From: Aeropyrum sp.
GTDB lineage: Archaea > Thermoproteota > Thermoprotei_A > Sulfolobales > Acidilobaceae
Length of the DNA: 43,190 nt
Assembly (NCBI GenBank): GCA_015521685.1
Contig: WANT01000035.1
Coordinates: 1-43,190 of the forward strand
Direction: 5' to 3'
Position 1 is the first letter of the stretch, and the number at the start of each line of letters is the position of its first letter. The position numbers and the translations under genes were made by a program. This document shows positions 1 through 8,493 of the stretch, in pieces. The notes beneath the pieces were generated by a model. It was not told the DNA's origin. It saw only the letters and a list, made by a program, of their open reading frames with translations, and searched no databases.

Positions 1-749
1 CTACTCCCCTCGGCAGGGAGCTGGCCATTGTGTATCTCGATCCAGAGACCATACCAATACTCAAATCTTACGCTAAATCAATAAGGCAAGATAACGAGTT
101 CGACCTTCTATTCCTGATAGCTCTGATGCCCGACATGATCAGATTCCCGGCTTCAAGACGAGAGGAGAGTAGGCTAATGGAAGAGATTCTCTCAGCCTCT
201 CCAACGCTACTATCAAGTATAGAGTGGCTAAGCGATGAGGACATGTCAGCAGTGAAGACGGCAGCGGTTCTCAAACTTTGGATAGAGGAGGCTTCTGAGG
301 ACCTCATCTATGGAGAGTGGGGTGTCCACTCGGGGGACCTACTAGCTGCTGTTGATACTGCTGAGTGGATTGCTTCAGCCATAGCAAGGATCTCCCCCCA
401 CATAGGATTGTCCGAAGACTTCCAGATGTCTCTAGAAACACTAGCTTCGAGAATACGCTACGGTGTTAAAACCGAACTGCTGCAACTAGTTAGAATCCCT
501 AGCGTAGGCAGGGTCAGGGCAAGAATATTGTTTGACAACGGCTTCAGATCTCTTGAGGACCTCAGCGCCGCAACCCCCCAACAACTCATGAGGCTCCACC
601 TAATAGGTCCATCAGTAGCCAGGCAGATTCTAGAGTATTTGGGTAGGATTGACGAAGCTCTCAGTCTAGCACATAAGGAGTCAATCGAGCGTAGGGGTTT
701 GCTAGCCTTCCTCGATAGCGACACCGTGGCTGGTGAGGAGGCTGACTAG
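1..749 (+). CDS. hel308: ATP-dependent DNA helicase Hel308, C-terminal part (5' end outside window)
   Basis: The frame is open to the left edge (first full codon at base 3), so this is the tail of a longer gene and the GTG at 30 is not its start. The visible part of about 249 residues begins with a TPLGR...VYLDPET segment that matches the region after the helicase core in Hel308. It ends with a helix-hairpin-helix-like stretch (PSVGRVRARILFDNGF, then LHLIGPSVARQIL) typical of Hel308 domains 4-5. Hel308 is a superfamily 2, 3'-5' helicase acting at stalled replication forks. The motor motifs lie outside the window, so the call rests on the C-terminal domain. Its last 48 bases overlap the convergent dehydrogenase gene. 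Confidence 0.85.
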   Translation, partial: TPLGRELAIVYLDPETIPILKSYAKSIRQDNEFDLLFLIALMPDMIRFPASRREESRLMEEILSASPTLLSSIEWLSDEDMSAVKTAAVLKLWIEEASEDLIYGEWGVHSGDLLAAVDTAEWIASAIARISPHIGLSEDFQMSLETLASRIRYGVKTELLQLVRIPSVGRVRARILFDNGFRSLEDLSAATPQQLMRLHLIGPSVARQILEYLGRIDEALSLAHKESIERRGLLAFLDSDTVAGEEAD

Positions 750-1805
750 CTTCTCGTAGAGTCCCATCTCGTAGAGGTCCTCAGGATAGATAACTCCCTC
801 TTCCGACTCGAAGATACTCTCACTTATAAAGACCTCAGTAAACGCCGCGCTAGCACCACCCACAGCCTTGGAGGTGGCAGACCACCACACGTCACTTACT
901 GCAGTGAGCCGAAAGACCCTTCTCCAGTCTTGGCCCTCAAGCGTCTCGACGATTAGCAGTGCATTGTCGCCCAGGACCGCTGGATACCTTCTAGAAATCA
1001 GCTCTGACATTAGGTCGATAGGCCTAACTATACACCCGGCAACTCTTATTGTTGACTTATCGAGTAGGCCTAGGTATTGGAGGGTTTTAACTGTATTAAG
1101 GTGGGCTGGCCTCCTCACGCTACACTCAGCTAGATACCTGAACATCCCTCCATGCCTGTCCATGAACCCCGAGAGCCCCTGGCTGGGAAAACATACTAGC
1201 TTGCCAAAGGACTGGTCGAGGAACTCGATCCAGAACTGCTCATCAAGGGGATCTACCTCTAAGACCCTCCCATCCTTAACTATAACTGACGGAGAGACGT
1301 ATTGCTCAAGCATATCCCTAGTGCTCCATGTTGAGGCGTGGCCTAGAACACCATCATCCTGCTTGCCGAAGCTGCCAACGAGTACCCTAACCGAGGTCCT
1401 CCCAACCTCCCTAGCCGTCCTGAAGACAACGAGGTTGGAGAGGCCTGGAGAGAGCCCGGCCTCAACTATTGCGGGAGACGGTCTGGAAGTACTCGTATTT
1501 ATTGTCAGAGGCTTGACCGTGACTACTACCATTGGAATCCCCCTGTCCATGAGCCTAGCTACAACCTTCTCTGCAACATGATGCGGTAGAGCAACCAGCG
1601 CCACAACTATTCTCCTCTCCTCCAGCCAGTCCGGCAGCTGGCCACCCTCTACGTCAAAGAGCCTAGCATCAATTCCAAGCTCTCTAGCCTTCTCAACAGC
1701 CTCGCCCCTAGCATCCAATGCTATAACATCAAATCCTCTCTCACTCAAGATGTTAGCTGCCCTAAGACCAACCGACCCTAAACCTAAAATGCCTACCCGC
1801 ACCAA
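702..1805 (-). CDS. Saccharopine dehydrogenase-like NAD(P)-binding oxidoreductase
   Basis: The protein of 367 residues starts with a Rossmann fold (VGILGLGSVGLRAANIL, a GxGxxG loop near residues 7-12), followed by an acidic beta-2 end (LDARG). A central segment, EAGLSPGLSNLVVFRTA, matches the PG..N motif of the saccharopine dehydrogenase / lysine-6-dehydrogenase / carboxynorspermidine dehydrogenase superfamily. The exact substrate cannot be read from sequence. The start may be TTG at 1805 or GTG at 1802; the second gives the usual short lead into the first beta strand. The 3' end overlaps hel308 tail to tail by 48 bases. No operon partner is visible upstream. Confidence 0.72.
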   Translation of the reverse strand: MVRVGILGLGSVGLRAANILSERGFDVIALDARGEAVEKARELGIDARLFDVEGGQLPDWLEERRIVVALVALPHHVAEKVVARLMDRGIPMVVVTVKPLTINTSTSRPSPAIVEAGLSPGLSNLVVFRTAREVGRTSVRVLVGSFGKQDDGVLGHASTWSTRDMLEQYVSPSVIVKDGRVLEVDPLDEQFWIEFLDQSFGKLVCFPSQGLSGFMDRHGGMFRYLAECSVRRPAHLNTVKTLQYLGLLDKSTIRVAGCIVRPIDLMSELISRRYPAVLGDNALLIVETLEGQDWRRVFRLTAVSDVWWSATSKAVGGASAAFTEVFISESIFESEEGVIYPEDLYEMGLYEKLVSLLTSHGVAIEEG

Positions 1806-1850
1806 CCCAGATCTATTCCCCCCGCTGTAGAGGGGAGGGGATAGAGTGTT

Positions 1851-1991
1851 CCGGCTATCCTCATCCCACGTATCGGGAGACTCCCTTTATCCACATATCC
1901 CCTCCCCAAAATCCTCCATTGCTAGTCGGGAAATTAATCCCTGAAGCACAATACTCCGCCACTCCAGACTACTATTAGCCGGCTATCCTCA
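1851..1991. repeat. 13-base direct repeat, two copies
   Basis: CCGGCTATCCTCA occurs at 1851-1863 and again at 1979-1991. The second copy covers most of the D box and the 3' flank of the C/D-box RNA on the minus strand. No C box accompanies the first copy, so only the 3' flank is duplicated. It may be a relic of a duplicated RNA gene or a shared 3' processing or termination sequence. Confidence 0.5.
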
Positions 1992-2043
1992 GGCCTGGCC
2001 ACTGTCTTCATGTTATCCGTAAGGCTGGAACTCATCATTGGCC
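1985..2043 (-). ncRNA. C/D-box guide sRNA
   Basis: Reading the minus strand, the elements are: C box ATGATGA (2038-2032), 12-nt guide GTTCCAGCCTTA (2031-2020), D' box CGGA (2019-2016), 5-nt spacer TAACA, C' box TGAAGA (2010-2005), 12-nt guide CAGTGGCCAGGC (2004-1993), D box CTGA (1992-1989). The spacing is what archaeal 2'-O-methylation guides show: two 12-nt guides around a short D'-C' spacer. A T-rich TATA-like box lies 23-32 nt upstream of the C box. By the N+5 rule the predicted target nucleotides are the last G of UAAGG (D' guide) and the last G of GCCUG (D guide). I could not assign the target RNA. The outer boundaries are approximate. Confidence 0.8.
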
Positions 2044-2060
2044 TAGTATAGAGGCCTCTA

Positions 2061-2070
2061 TTGATAAAAA
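2061..2070 (-). promoter_or_regulatory. TATA-like box for the C/D sRNA
   Basis: On the minus strand this reads TTTTTATCAA, placed so that transcription would start at about 2040-2045, just before the C box. A 14-base palindrome, ATAGAGGCCTCTAT (2048-2061), lies between it and the RNA. Inferred from composition and spacing only. Confidence 0.45.
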
Positions 2071-2255
2071 TTCACGACACACTAAATACTAAAACCTCGT
2101 CCGCCTCGATAACCCACAATGCCTGCCCTCTTCGCGATGTTTGTTCATGTGATCCTATCTTCTGGGAGAATCAAGCAAGAGATGTGGACATGGTTTCGCC
2201 CACTATGGCCGTGTTGATTCCAGGTTATTAGTTAATCGCTTCTATAAGTTAGAAG

Positions 2256-2513
2256 CTACTTTGACGCCATCTCCTCCCTAACGGCCCTCATCTTAGACAT
2301 AGTCTTCCACTGGCTAGGCTCTATGCTAAGGATCCACGCAGGAACGTTCTTGACGAATTCGTAAGCCTCCTCCCACGAATCCAAGTTTAGGGCTGATGCT
2401 AGCTGCTCTAGCGACATCTCAGTAGTTCTGTATCTCCTGAGGACCTCTAGGACCTTCTCGTCTATGATAATCTCCTTGTCGCCAGCCTTAACCCTGAAGA
2501 GCTCACTCGCCAT
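2256..2513 (-). CDS. Small conserved-type hypothetical protein
   Basis: The 85-residue protein is not assigned to a named family. It is charged and mostly helical. The segment MSLEQLASALNLDSWEEAYEFV (about 37-58) looks like the recognition half of a winged-helix or similar small helical domain, followed by a tryptophan-containing tail (PAWILSIEPSQW). I chose the ATG at 2513; a TTG at 2525 would add four residues (M-G-C-S). It stands alone between two gaps of about 450 bases. A role in DNA or RNA binding is possible but not shown. Confidence 0.6.
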   Translation of the reverse strand: MASELFRVKAGDKEIIIDEKVLEVLRRYRTTEMSLEQLASALNLDSWEEAYEFVKNVPAWILSIEPSQWKTMSKMRAVREEMASK

Positions 2514-2977
2514 GCTACATCCCAAACCCAGAGCTTAGAGCCGGAGGCTATTATTGTTGAGACCTGGGTGCGAGTAACATGATCTTAGACCTCGCTCCGT
2601 ACTCATGCGATTTCCCATAGCTAGGAATCACAAATTTAGCATCTGAAAACCAGTTTTAGAATTAGCTGGGGATGAGCGGACCGCCAGTAACTGACTCCAG
2701 ATTGCGTATGACGAGCTTTCAGCGGGAGCGACGCCCCCTATAGCTCATGATAACGACTCCGCGCTTCCTTCAATCCATGCATAGCAAGGAACCCTACCGG
2801 GGCTTTGGTGGCTCATGGTCGAGTCGGTGCTCGATGTTGCACTAGTTATTATGAATCTGATCCTTAGATATATATCAGTCCTGGAAGATAGATGGCTAGA
2901 TGCTTATAGACGCTGTTGCTGTCAGGCTAATACTTAACAACCCTTGTTAGTCATCCGTATGATATGGTGTAAGCCAA
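2514..2977. other. Intergenic region with no gene recognised
   Basis: This stretch of about 460 bases has stops in all frames and no tRNA. AT-rich blocks at 2863-2879 (TTAGATATATATCAG core) and 2929-2938 (TAATACTTAA) could be promoter elements for the XRE regulator downstream. A GATGA...CTGA...TGACGA arrangement near 2670-2725 resembles a C/D RNA but lacks a proper final D box. Confidence 0.4.
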
Positions 2978-3016
2978 TTGTCTAATTATGATAATGAAGA
3001 AGAGTTCTACGGAGGT

Positions 3017-3742
3017 ATGGACTACGCATCCCACATAGTGGCTGTCAGGATAGCTGGCGATATCATATACAGCAGAGACTATGGGTCTGCTCTAAAGAAG
3101 TGGAGGGAGTTTTTCGAGGTGAGCCAGAGCGAGATAGCGAGAGAAATGAGGGTCACAGCCAGCGTTGTCAGCGACTATGAGAAGGGGAGGAGAACGCCCG
3201 GAGCATCTTTTATCAAGAGATTCGTTGACTCGCTGCTCAACATCGATTCTAGAAGGGGCTGGAAGAAGACTAAGGATCTGGCTATGCTGGTAGGGACTGT
3301 GCCGGGCGCAATAGTGGATATGAGGGAGTTTCAAGACCCGGTCACTGTCAGCGAGATAAGCAACGTCGTTGAGGGCGTAGTCCTCGGGTTCAAGGACTTG
3401 AAGAGACCTCTTTACGGCTACACGATAGTTGACAGTATTAAGGCTATACTGAGCCTCTCTGGCCTCCAATTCACCGTCCTCTTCGGCCTAAACCCCCAGA
3501 GGGCCATGGTTTTTACTAAGTCAAAGACTGGCAGGAGTCCTATGGTTGCTGTTAGGGCCAGCCCGGTAAAACCAGCTGCAGTAGTGATCCACGGTCCAGG
3601 TAGAGACATAGATATATTGGCTGTGGAGCTCGCTAGGCTCGAGGGAATTCCACTAGTGTTATCTCAGCTTGAGAGCGAGGAAGAGCTTAAGTCTCGCTTG
3701 AAGAGCTTAGCATTGTCCCGCGGGGTCACGCCTCACCCTTAA
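3017..3742 (+). CDS. XRE-type helix-turn-helix transcriptional regulator (COG1709-like)
   Basis: The protein has an N-terminal Cro/C1-type HTH (LKKWREFFEVSQSEIAREMRVTASVVSDYEKGRRTP) and a C-terminal alpha/beta domain of about 150 residues with no catalytic motif I recognise. This architecture matches an archaeal regulator group in which the lead-in reads (I)AG(D/E)I(I/V).S followed by KWRE. The ATG at 3017 gives a 241-residue protein; an in-frame TTG at 2978 would add 13 residues. Its last 17 bases overlap the convergent nac gene. The regulon is unknown. Confidence 0.75.
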   Translation: MDYASHIVAVRIAGDIIYSRDYGSALKKWREFFEVSQSEIAREMRVTASVVSDYEKGRRTPGASFIKRFVDSLLNIDSRRGWKKTKDLAMLVGTVPGAIVDMREFQDPVTVSEISNVVEGVVLGFKDLKRPLYGYTIVDSIKAILSLSGLQFTVLFGLNPQRAMVFTKSKTGRSPMVAVRASPVKPAAVVIHGPGRDIDILAVELARLEGIPLVLSQLESEEELKSRLKSLALSRGVTPHP

Positions 3743-4076
3743 GCCTCAGTATTGCCTCCGCTATATCCCCTCCGGACTCCTCTAGGGCCTTCCTAGCCTC
3801 CTCGAGGCTTACCCCCGCCTGCTCGGCCACAAGCTCCACGTCTTCCTCGCTTATGCTCGGCTCCTCCACTTCAGGCTTCTCGATAGAATACTCTCCTACT
3901 AGATACACCATGGGAGGCTGGGACTTTGCCCTCATTATAACAACAGTTGGCCTGGAAAAGACCATTACCTCCCCGCTCTCAAGTGCTATTCTAGCCTCCA
4001 GGGCCTCCATTTGCTCGACCTTAACTCCAAGCCTCTTCAACATCTTCTCTAAGTCCCTCGGGTTCACAGGAAACAT
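3726..4076 (-). CDS. nac: Nascent polypeptide-associated complex protein (archaeal NAC)
   Basis: At 116 residues this is the usual length of archaeal NAC. Residues 1-70 form the NAC beta-barrel domain (MNPRDLEKMLKRLGVK-like start, then VMVFSRPTVVIMRAK). The last 45 residues form a UBA domain (SEEDVELVAEQAGVSLEEARKALEE, then GGDIAEAILRL). NAC forms a homodimer that binds ribosomes and shields emerging chains. A TATA-like CTTAAG block about 40 bases upstream (4113-4121 on the minus strand) could drive it. It is divergent from the PMT-type gene. Confidence 0.92.
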   Translation of the reverse strand: MFPVNPRDLEKMLKRLGVKVEQMEALEARIALESGEVMVFSRPTVVIMRAKSQPPMVYLVGEYSIEKPEVEEPSISEEDVELVAEQAGVSLEEARKALEESGGDIAEAILRLKGEA

Positions 4077-4176
4077 CCTATGGCACCCATCACACTTTGG
4101 GATCCTTGATGAACTTAAGCCCTTTGCAAGAGAGGATGCCTAATAATCTCCTGTGTCCATTCACTCAGATTCGGGG

Positions 4177-5388
4177 ATGAGGAGTCGGTTGTCTGATAAA
4201 TCAATGAGGAGGCTGAGCTACGCTGACCCCAAGGTCGTGATATTAGTGTTGACAAGCCTCTCCGTATCACTTCTCGCAGCCGCATATGTAGGCCTGGAGG
4301 CCTACAGTAATGCTTCGTTCTTCGACGAGGAGCTTCCGCGCTATGTTAGCGACGAGATATATTATGTCGATGTTGCTCGGAGGCTCCTTGAAAACGTCTT
4401 TGGAGCTGAAATCGAGTTTTACCCCTATAGTGGCAAGACTGATGATAACTACTATAATGCCGAGCACCCGCCGCTGGGCAAATACATTATAGCCTTGTCC
4501 ATGCTTCTATGCGGAGATGAGCCTCTATGCTGGAGGCTACCTTCTGTGATTGAGGCGTCCCTAATACCTCTAGTGCTTTGGATAGGATTTGCCGCAGCAT
4601 TCAGAAGGCCAGCTGGATATCTTGCGGCTACAGCAGCTTCAGTTGCCGCTGCATCTGACAGCGTCTTGGTTACCATGGGTTCTGTAGCTATGCTCGATAT
4701 CCATCAAGCCTTCTTCACAGCCGTAGCCATAGCACTCGCTTTGAACAAGAGGTTCTGGCTAGCGTCAATAGCTTCTGGCCTCGCGGCATCGGTCAAAATG
4801 AGTGGAGGAGCCGTAGTCATTGCTACTGCTGTATTGGCATCCCTCCCTGCCTCATCACACAAAGAGCGGCTTCTAAGGTTTGTGGCCAGCATGATCCTGG
4901 CAGGTACTGTATACATAAGCCTCTACATACCGCTGATGGCCTATTTCGGAGTTCAATGGGTTTTAGATGAGACTATTGATGCCTTAAGGTGGCACACGTC
5001 GAGCAGGCCGGAAGGGCCGCCAACTAGCACGCTATTAGGGTGGGTAATAAACAGTAACCCATTCTACCTCAGCCTTTCTGGCAAAGTCTTGGCCGCTGTA
5101 ACTAATACTTTGCTTCACGCATATGGCGTTGCGTTTGGCCTTACAGCCTTCCTGCTAGAGGCAGTGAGGAAAAGCTATGGGTGGCCGGGAGTGTCACACG
5201 TCTTCATGTTCTTCATAGTACTCCTATACGCTATGGTTTACTTAGCCGGAAACCAAACGCAGTATAGCTTCTATAGTGTACAGCTGACTCCAATAGCAGC
5301 AGCCCTCGTGGGAGAAACTGTGTTGTTCATGATAGGGTGGAGGTGGTGTGCCCGTGAGAGCGGCGATAGCTCAAGTAGCAGCGAGTGA
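4177..5388 (+). CDS. PMT-family (GT-C fold) membrane glycosyltransferase
   Basis: A polytopic membrane protein of about 403 residues with roughly nine to eleven hydrophobic segments. After the first membrane segment an acidic motif (YVSDEIYYVDVARR) and EHPPLGKYII match the DE dyad and HPPLGK motif of dolichyl-phosphate-mannose protein mannosyltransferases and related GT39/GT83 enzymes. These transfer a sugar from a lipid phosphate carrier on the outer face of the membrane. Acceptor and donor cannot be read. An upstream TAATAATC at 4141-4148 favours the ATG at 4177 as a nearly leaderless start; GTG at 4153 is the longer alternative. The 3' end overlaps the next gene by 41 bases. Confidence 0.75.
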   Translation: MRSRLSDKSMRRLSYADPKVVILVLTSLSVSLLAAAYVGLEAYSNASFFDEELPRYVSDEIYYVDVARRLLENVFGAEIEFYPYSGKTDDNYYNAEHPPLGKYIIALSMLLCGDEPLCWRLPSVIEASLIPLVLWIGFAAAFRRPAGYLAATAASVAAASDSVLVTMGSVAMLDIHQAFFTAVAIALALNKRFWLASIASGLAASVKMSGGAVVIATAVLASLPASSHKERLLRFVASMILAGTVYISLYIPLMAYFGVQWVLDETIDALRWHTSSRPEGPPTSTLLGWVINSNPFYLSLSGKVLAAVTNTLLHAYGVAFGLTAFLLEAVRKSYGWPGVSHVFMFFIVLLYAMVYLAGNQTQYSFYSVQLTPIAAALVGETVLFMIGWRWCARESGDSSSSSE

Positions 5389-6142
5389 AGGGTTTAAGAT
5401 GTTAAGGATGTCCGATCTAAACTTATCAAGGATTAGCACCGACATAGTGGTATTGCCAGAGAACTGGATCTCATCCACCCCTGTGGACATCGCCGACTAT
5501 GTCCAAGCCATAGAAGAGATCTATGTGGAGACGGGCTCGCGTGCTGTGTTCGGCGGGGCCCAATACGTACTGATAGACGAGAAGATTGTTAGTGCTGGGG
5601 TTGCGGTAGTGGATGGTAAGAGCTACCTTGTATGCGAGAAGCTATTCCCATCCCGGGCTGTAGGGGAGCGAGGCCATATAGAGGCCGGGAGACTTGTAAA
5701 GCCAGTGAAAGTGGCTGGCTTCAGCGTCGGCTGCATAGTATGCGTTGACATATTCTACCCAGAAGTTTCGAGAGCCTTATCCCTCCTAGGAGCCGATATC
5801 ATCGTCAATCCCTCAAAGATACCCATAGATAAGGAAGACGTGTGGAGATCCGTTTTATCGGCTAGAGCGGCGGAGAACATAGTCTATACTATAGGTGTGA
5901 ATCCAGGGTCAGGTAGATATAGGGATGGCAGGCCGGTTTCAGGAGGGAGTGCAGTGTTTAACCCAGACGGCACCCCCAGGCTCCTGATGGGTAGAATCGT
6001 GTCAACCAGCACTGTCGAAATAGATCTCGACAGTCTCTCGTACTACCGTAGGCGATACGCTTACCACGAGGATTTGATAGGGAGGCTAGCAAGCCATTAT
6101 AAGAGACTCGCCGATGAAGCCATAGACCCTGTAAGGATATAG
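5348..6142 (+). CDS. Carbon-nitrogen hydrolase (nitrilase superfamily)
   Basis: The 264-residue protein carries the catalytic triad of the nitrilase fold: Glu38 in VLPENW, Lys98 in CEKLFPS, and Cys132 in CIVCVDIFYPEV. Such enzymes hydrolyse amides, N-carbamoyl compounds or nitriles; which one is not evident. The GTG start at 5348 lies inside the glycosyltransferase gene (41-base overlap), so the two are probably co-transcribed and translationally coupled. The C-terminus (IDLDSLSYYRRRYAYHED) resembles the usual end of amidohydrolase-type members. Confidence 0.85.
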   Translation: MPVRAAIAQVAASEGFKMLRMSDLNLSRISTDIVVLPENWISSTPVDIADYVQAIEEIYVETGSRAVFGGAQYVLIDEKIVSAGVAVVDGKSYLVCEKLFPSRAVGERGHIEAGRLVKPVKVAGFSVGCIVCVDIFYPEVSRALSLLGADIIVNPSKIPIDKEDVWRSVLSARAAENIVYTIGVNPGSGRYRDGRPVSGGSAVFNPDGTPRLLMGRIVSTSTVEIDLDSLSYYRRRYAYHEDLIGRLASHYKRLADEAIDPVRI

Positions 6143-6208
6143 GACTCTATCCCCAAACCCGAGATACCCAACTTGCTTTAACACCTCTAGTTGGCTCCAA
6201 CCTGACTT

Positions 6209-6799
6209 ATGGGTGAGTTAGAAGTGAGTGAGAACTGCAGCCCAACAAGAGATTTTCTGAGGCACATCGCCAACAAGGTTATCGCAGAGTACTCGAAGAA
6301 GATTGCTGCAGGAATAATAGAGGATGTAAGAAATCACTTGGGTAAGGCCGAGGACAAGTATAAGTTCTCGATATACGGTGGAGACCCTAGGGGGATCATA
6401 GCCTATTTGAAGAGTGAAGACTGGAAGGATCTAGTCGACTATGCCGCTAATACCAACTCGCTAGAACTACTGAGAGATATCTTAGCGTCGCTTGCTAGAG
6501 AGTACTCGGAAGACTGCCCTCAAGTAGCAGAGGTAGCGGAGAGGGAGGCAGCTGAGATAGTTAAGAGTGCTGCAGTTAGGAGGACTGAGGACCTTGATCC
6601 CAGCAAGGTCTATAGAATACTCAAGATGTCTGGATACAGAGTAGTTCAGAGGGATAACATAGTAGAGATTGATGAAGGGCTTATTAGAGCATCTATAAAG
6701 GTGGAGAAAGACAGCATGGAGTATACTATATGCAAGAGCGGCAAGGCTAAGACCCTAGACGGTGTCCTCTCGAAGATAAGTAAGATAAGAGAGCTCTAA
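6209..6799 (+). CDS. Hypothetical protein, helical N-terminus and small alpha/beta C-terminus
   Basis: The 196-residue protein matches no family I recognise. Residues 1-130 are strongly helical and charged. The last 60 residues (VYRILKMSGYRVVQRDNIVEIDEGLIRASIKVEKD) look like a small mixed alpha/beta domain. The ATG at 6209 follows a CTTTAAC block about 35 bases upstream that could be a TATA box. It converges on the flavoprotein gene, and the two overlap by 53 bases at their 3' ends. Confidence 0.65.
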   Translation: MGELEVSENCSPTRDFLRHIANKVIAEYSKKIAAGIIEDVRNHLGKAEDKYKFSIYGGDPRGIIAYLKSEDWKDLVDYAANTNSLELLRDILASLAREYSEDCPQVAEVAEREAAEIVKSAAVRRTEDLDPSKVYRILKMSGYRVVQRDNIVEIDEGLIRASIKVEKDSMEYTICKSGKAKTLDGVLSKISKIREL

Positions 6800-7841
6800 C
6801 CACTCCCACACCCAAACCATAGTTTGAGATTAATAGCCTGGCTAGGTAGTGGCTCTTCACCTCGGCCCTCACGAATCTAATCCAAAACTCTCTTGGTAGT
6901 GAGGCTAGTAGGTCGGATGCCACCCTGATGCTAGAACCCCTCACTAATGCCAGCAGGATTCGAGATACCAGCACCTCGTCGACGAGCCCCAGAATCCTCC
7001 TCCTATAGAGGCTAGAAATCCTTGTGGAATCTTCAACACCAGCATCAGATAGTGATCTGGCAAGAGCTGCTGCAGAGAGGATTGCAGGCCTATTTCCCTC
7101 CCCGCCTGTTCTTAAGAGGAGGCCAGCCGCCTCACCTACTCTGAAAGAACCATCCTTGTATAGAGTTACATCGTTGAAAAGCTGCATGAGAGCTCCTCTC
7201 CTATCTATAGTCTCTAGTGGCTCACCTACTACTCTCTTATGGTATTTCTCAAGCCTTCTCTCGACTTCCACGGCGCTATTTACGCCTTCAAACCCAGCGC
7301 CTATGTTAACCATTCTTCCGTCGGTATCTACCGGAAATATCCAGTAGACACCCCTCTCTTCAACGTTGAAGTCCAGCATAACTGTATCTCCACTCCATCT
7401 TGAGGTGGTGTAAACTCTGTAGAGGAATATCGCGTTTTTAGCGCTCCTCGAGTAGGGGCCTCTAGCGTCTACCCAGATAGGCTCCCTACCCCTTACCCAA
7501 GAACCATGTATTATTTCGGCCCCTAACTCTGAAGCCATCTCCCTCAACCTTGAAACCATCCTTGCCTTGTCCACGATGATCCACGGCGGAGGCGATAGCT
7601 CAAAGTCGTGGACCACATTTCCATTAACAGCTATCACGAATCTCCTTATAGCGGTAACGATGCTTCCCGTTTGTCGAGCGATTTCCAAAGTCTGAGGCCT
7701 TACAGTTACTGCATCTCCGCACGCCTTGTGGTAGCCCTTAGCGACATCGTAAGCTCTCACCTTGAATCCTTTAGAGGCTAGAAGGTAGGCTAGCGTCGCT
7801 CCCGCTACTCCCAATCCACCTATTGATACGTCTACACCCAC
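6747..7841 (-). CDS. Geranylgeranyl-reductase-family FAD-dependent oxidoreductase
   Basis: The N-terminus has a dinucleotide-binding motif in variant form (VDVSIGGLGVAGATLAYLLASKGFKVRAYD), then KACGDAVTVRP, equivalent to the C-G-[DE] motif of geranylgeranyl reductases. A second FAD-contact region reads FRVGEAAGLLLRTGGEGNRPAILSA. In archaea such enzymes saturate isoprenoid chains of membrane lipids or quinones; this copy may act on either. I chose the GTG at 7841, which gives 364 residues and a short lead to the first beta strand. A GTG at 7871 would add ten unlikely residues. Confidence 0.75.
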   Translation of the reverse strand: MGVDVSIGGLGVAGATLAYLLASKGFKVRAYDVAKGYHKACGDAVTVRPQTLEIARQTGSIVTAIRRFVIAVNGNVVHDFELSPPPWIIVDKARMVSRLREMASELGAEIIHGSWVRGREPIWVDARGPYSRSAKNAIFLYRVYTTSRWSGDTVMLDFNVEERGVYWIFPVDTDGRMVNIGAGFEGVNSAVEVERRLEKYHKRVVGEPLETIDRRGALMQLFNDVTLYKDGSFRVGEAAGLLLRTGGEGNRPAILSAAALARSLSDAGVEDSTRISSLYRRRILGLVDEVLVSRILLALVRGSSIRVASDLLASLPREFWIRFVRAEVKSHYLARLLISNYGLGVGVVRALLSYLSSRGHRLGS

Positions 7842-8004
7842 AGCATACCACTCAAAAGAAAGGGAATTCACTATTTGGTAGGTTAAATCTTAGAGTATTG
7901 GGTTTTCCCTCCAAATGCAATGAAGATACTTAGTGAGCTAAATTTGGTAAAAACCTGAGTTTGATACTACTATTGACGGTGCTGGATCGGGAAAGCCTTG
8001 GTAG

Positions 8005-8424
8005 GTGTTGGATAGAATGGTTAGAGCTGTATTGGAGAGGTCTAGGAGTAGGACTGGCAGGCATCAGGAGCTGAAGGCCGCATTTATTGTTGGCGGAGGG
8101 GCTGTGAAGCCAGTTAAACTGGATCCCTTGAGAGCAGTGCGGGTAGGGACGACGTATTCCCGCGGGGAGGCTTTTGAAATGAATGTGGATCTAGGGAAAA
8201 ACGATTTCCTAGCCCTAGTCCGGCTAAATAGAAATTCCGCTGGTAGGCTTTCAGGCGTGATAGTGCTTTATGATAGCAGCGGTAGAGAAGTCCTGCGTGC
8301 TGTTATTAGAAAGAGGAAGATCAGGCATTCTCGTGGAGATCCTTCCTTAGGAATTCTAGTGCACGAGATCGTCAGGACCATGGGCCTGGAGAGCATCATA
8401 ACTAGGTCGCAGTACAGGGATTAA
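8005..8424 (+). CDS. Hypothetical basic protein
   Basis: The 139-residue protein matches no family I recognise. It is rich in Arg and Lys. A predicted beta-rich middle (FLALVRLNRNSAGRLSGVIVLYDSSGREVLRAVI) is followed by a basic RKRKIRHSR patch, which could contact nucleic acid. It starts at GTG 8005, or possibly at the in-frame ATG at 8017. It sits between the flavoprotein gene, which diverges, and tRNA-Pro, which converges. Confidence 0.55.
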   Translation: MLDRMVRAVLERSRSRTGRHQELKAAFIVGGGAVKPVKLDPLRAVRVGTTYSRGEAFEMNVDLGKNDFLALVRLNRNSAGRLSGVIVLYDSSGREVLRAVIRKRKIRHSRGDPSLGILVHEIVRTMGLESIITRSQYRD

Positions 8425-8493
8425 CCCAACCTGCAAACCCCAAGGCCGCAAAACCATGGGGCCCTGATGTCCATAAGGCATGATAGACTATTT

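Noticed and set aside
30-749. GTG at 30 as the start of a complete 239-residue protein
   Set aside because: The frame is open to the left edge and the upstream residues (TPLGRELAI) match Hel308, so the gene is cut by the window.
2665-2730. C/D-box-like string GATGA...CTGA...TGACGA on the plus strand
   Set aside because: The C box is imperfect, the D'-C' spacer is 12 nt, and there is no CTGA at the expected distance after C'.
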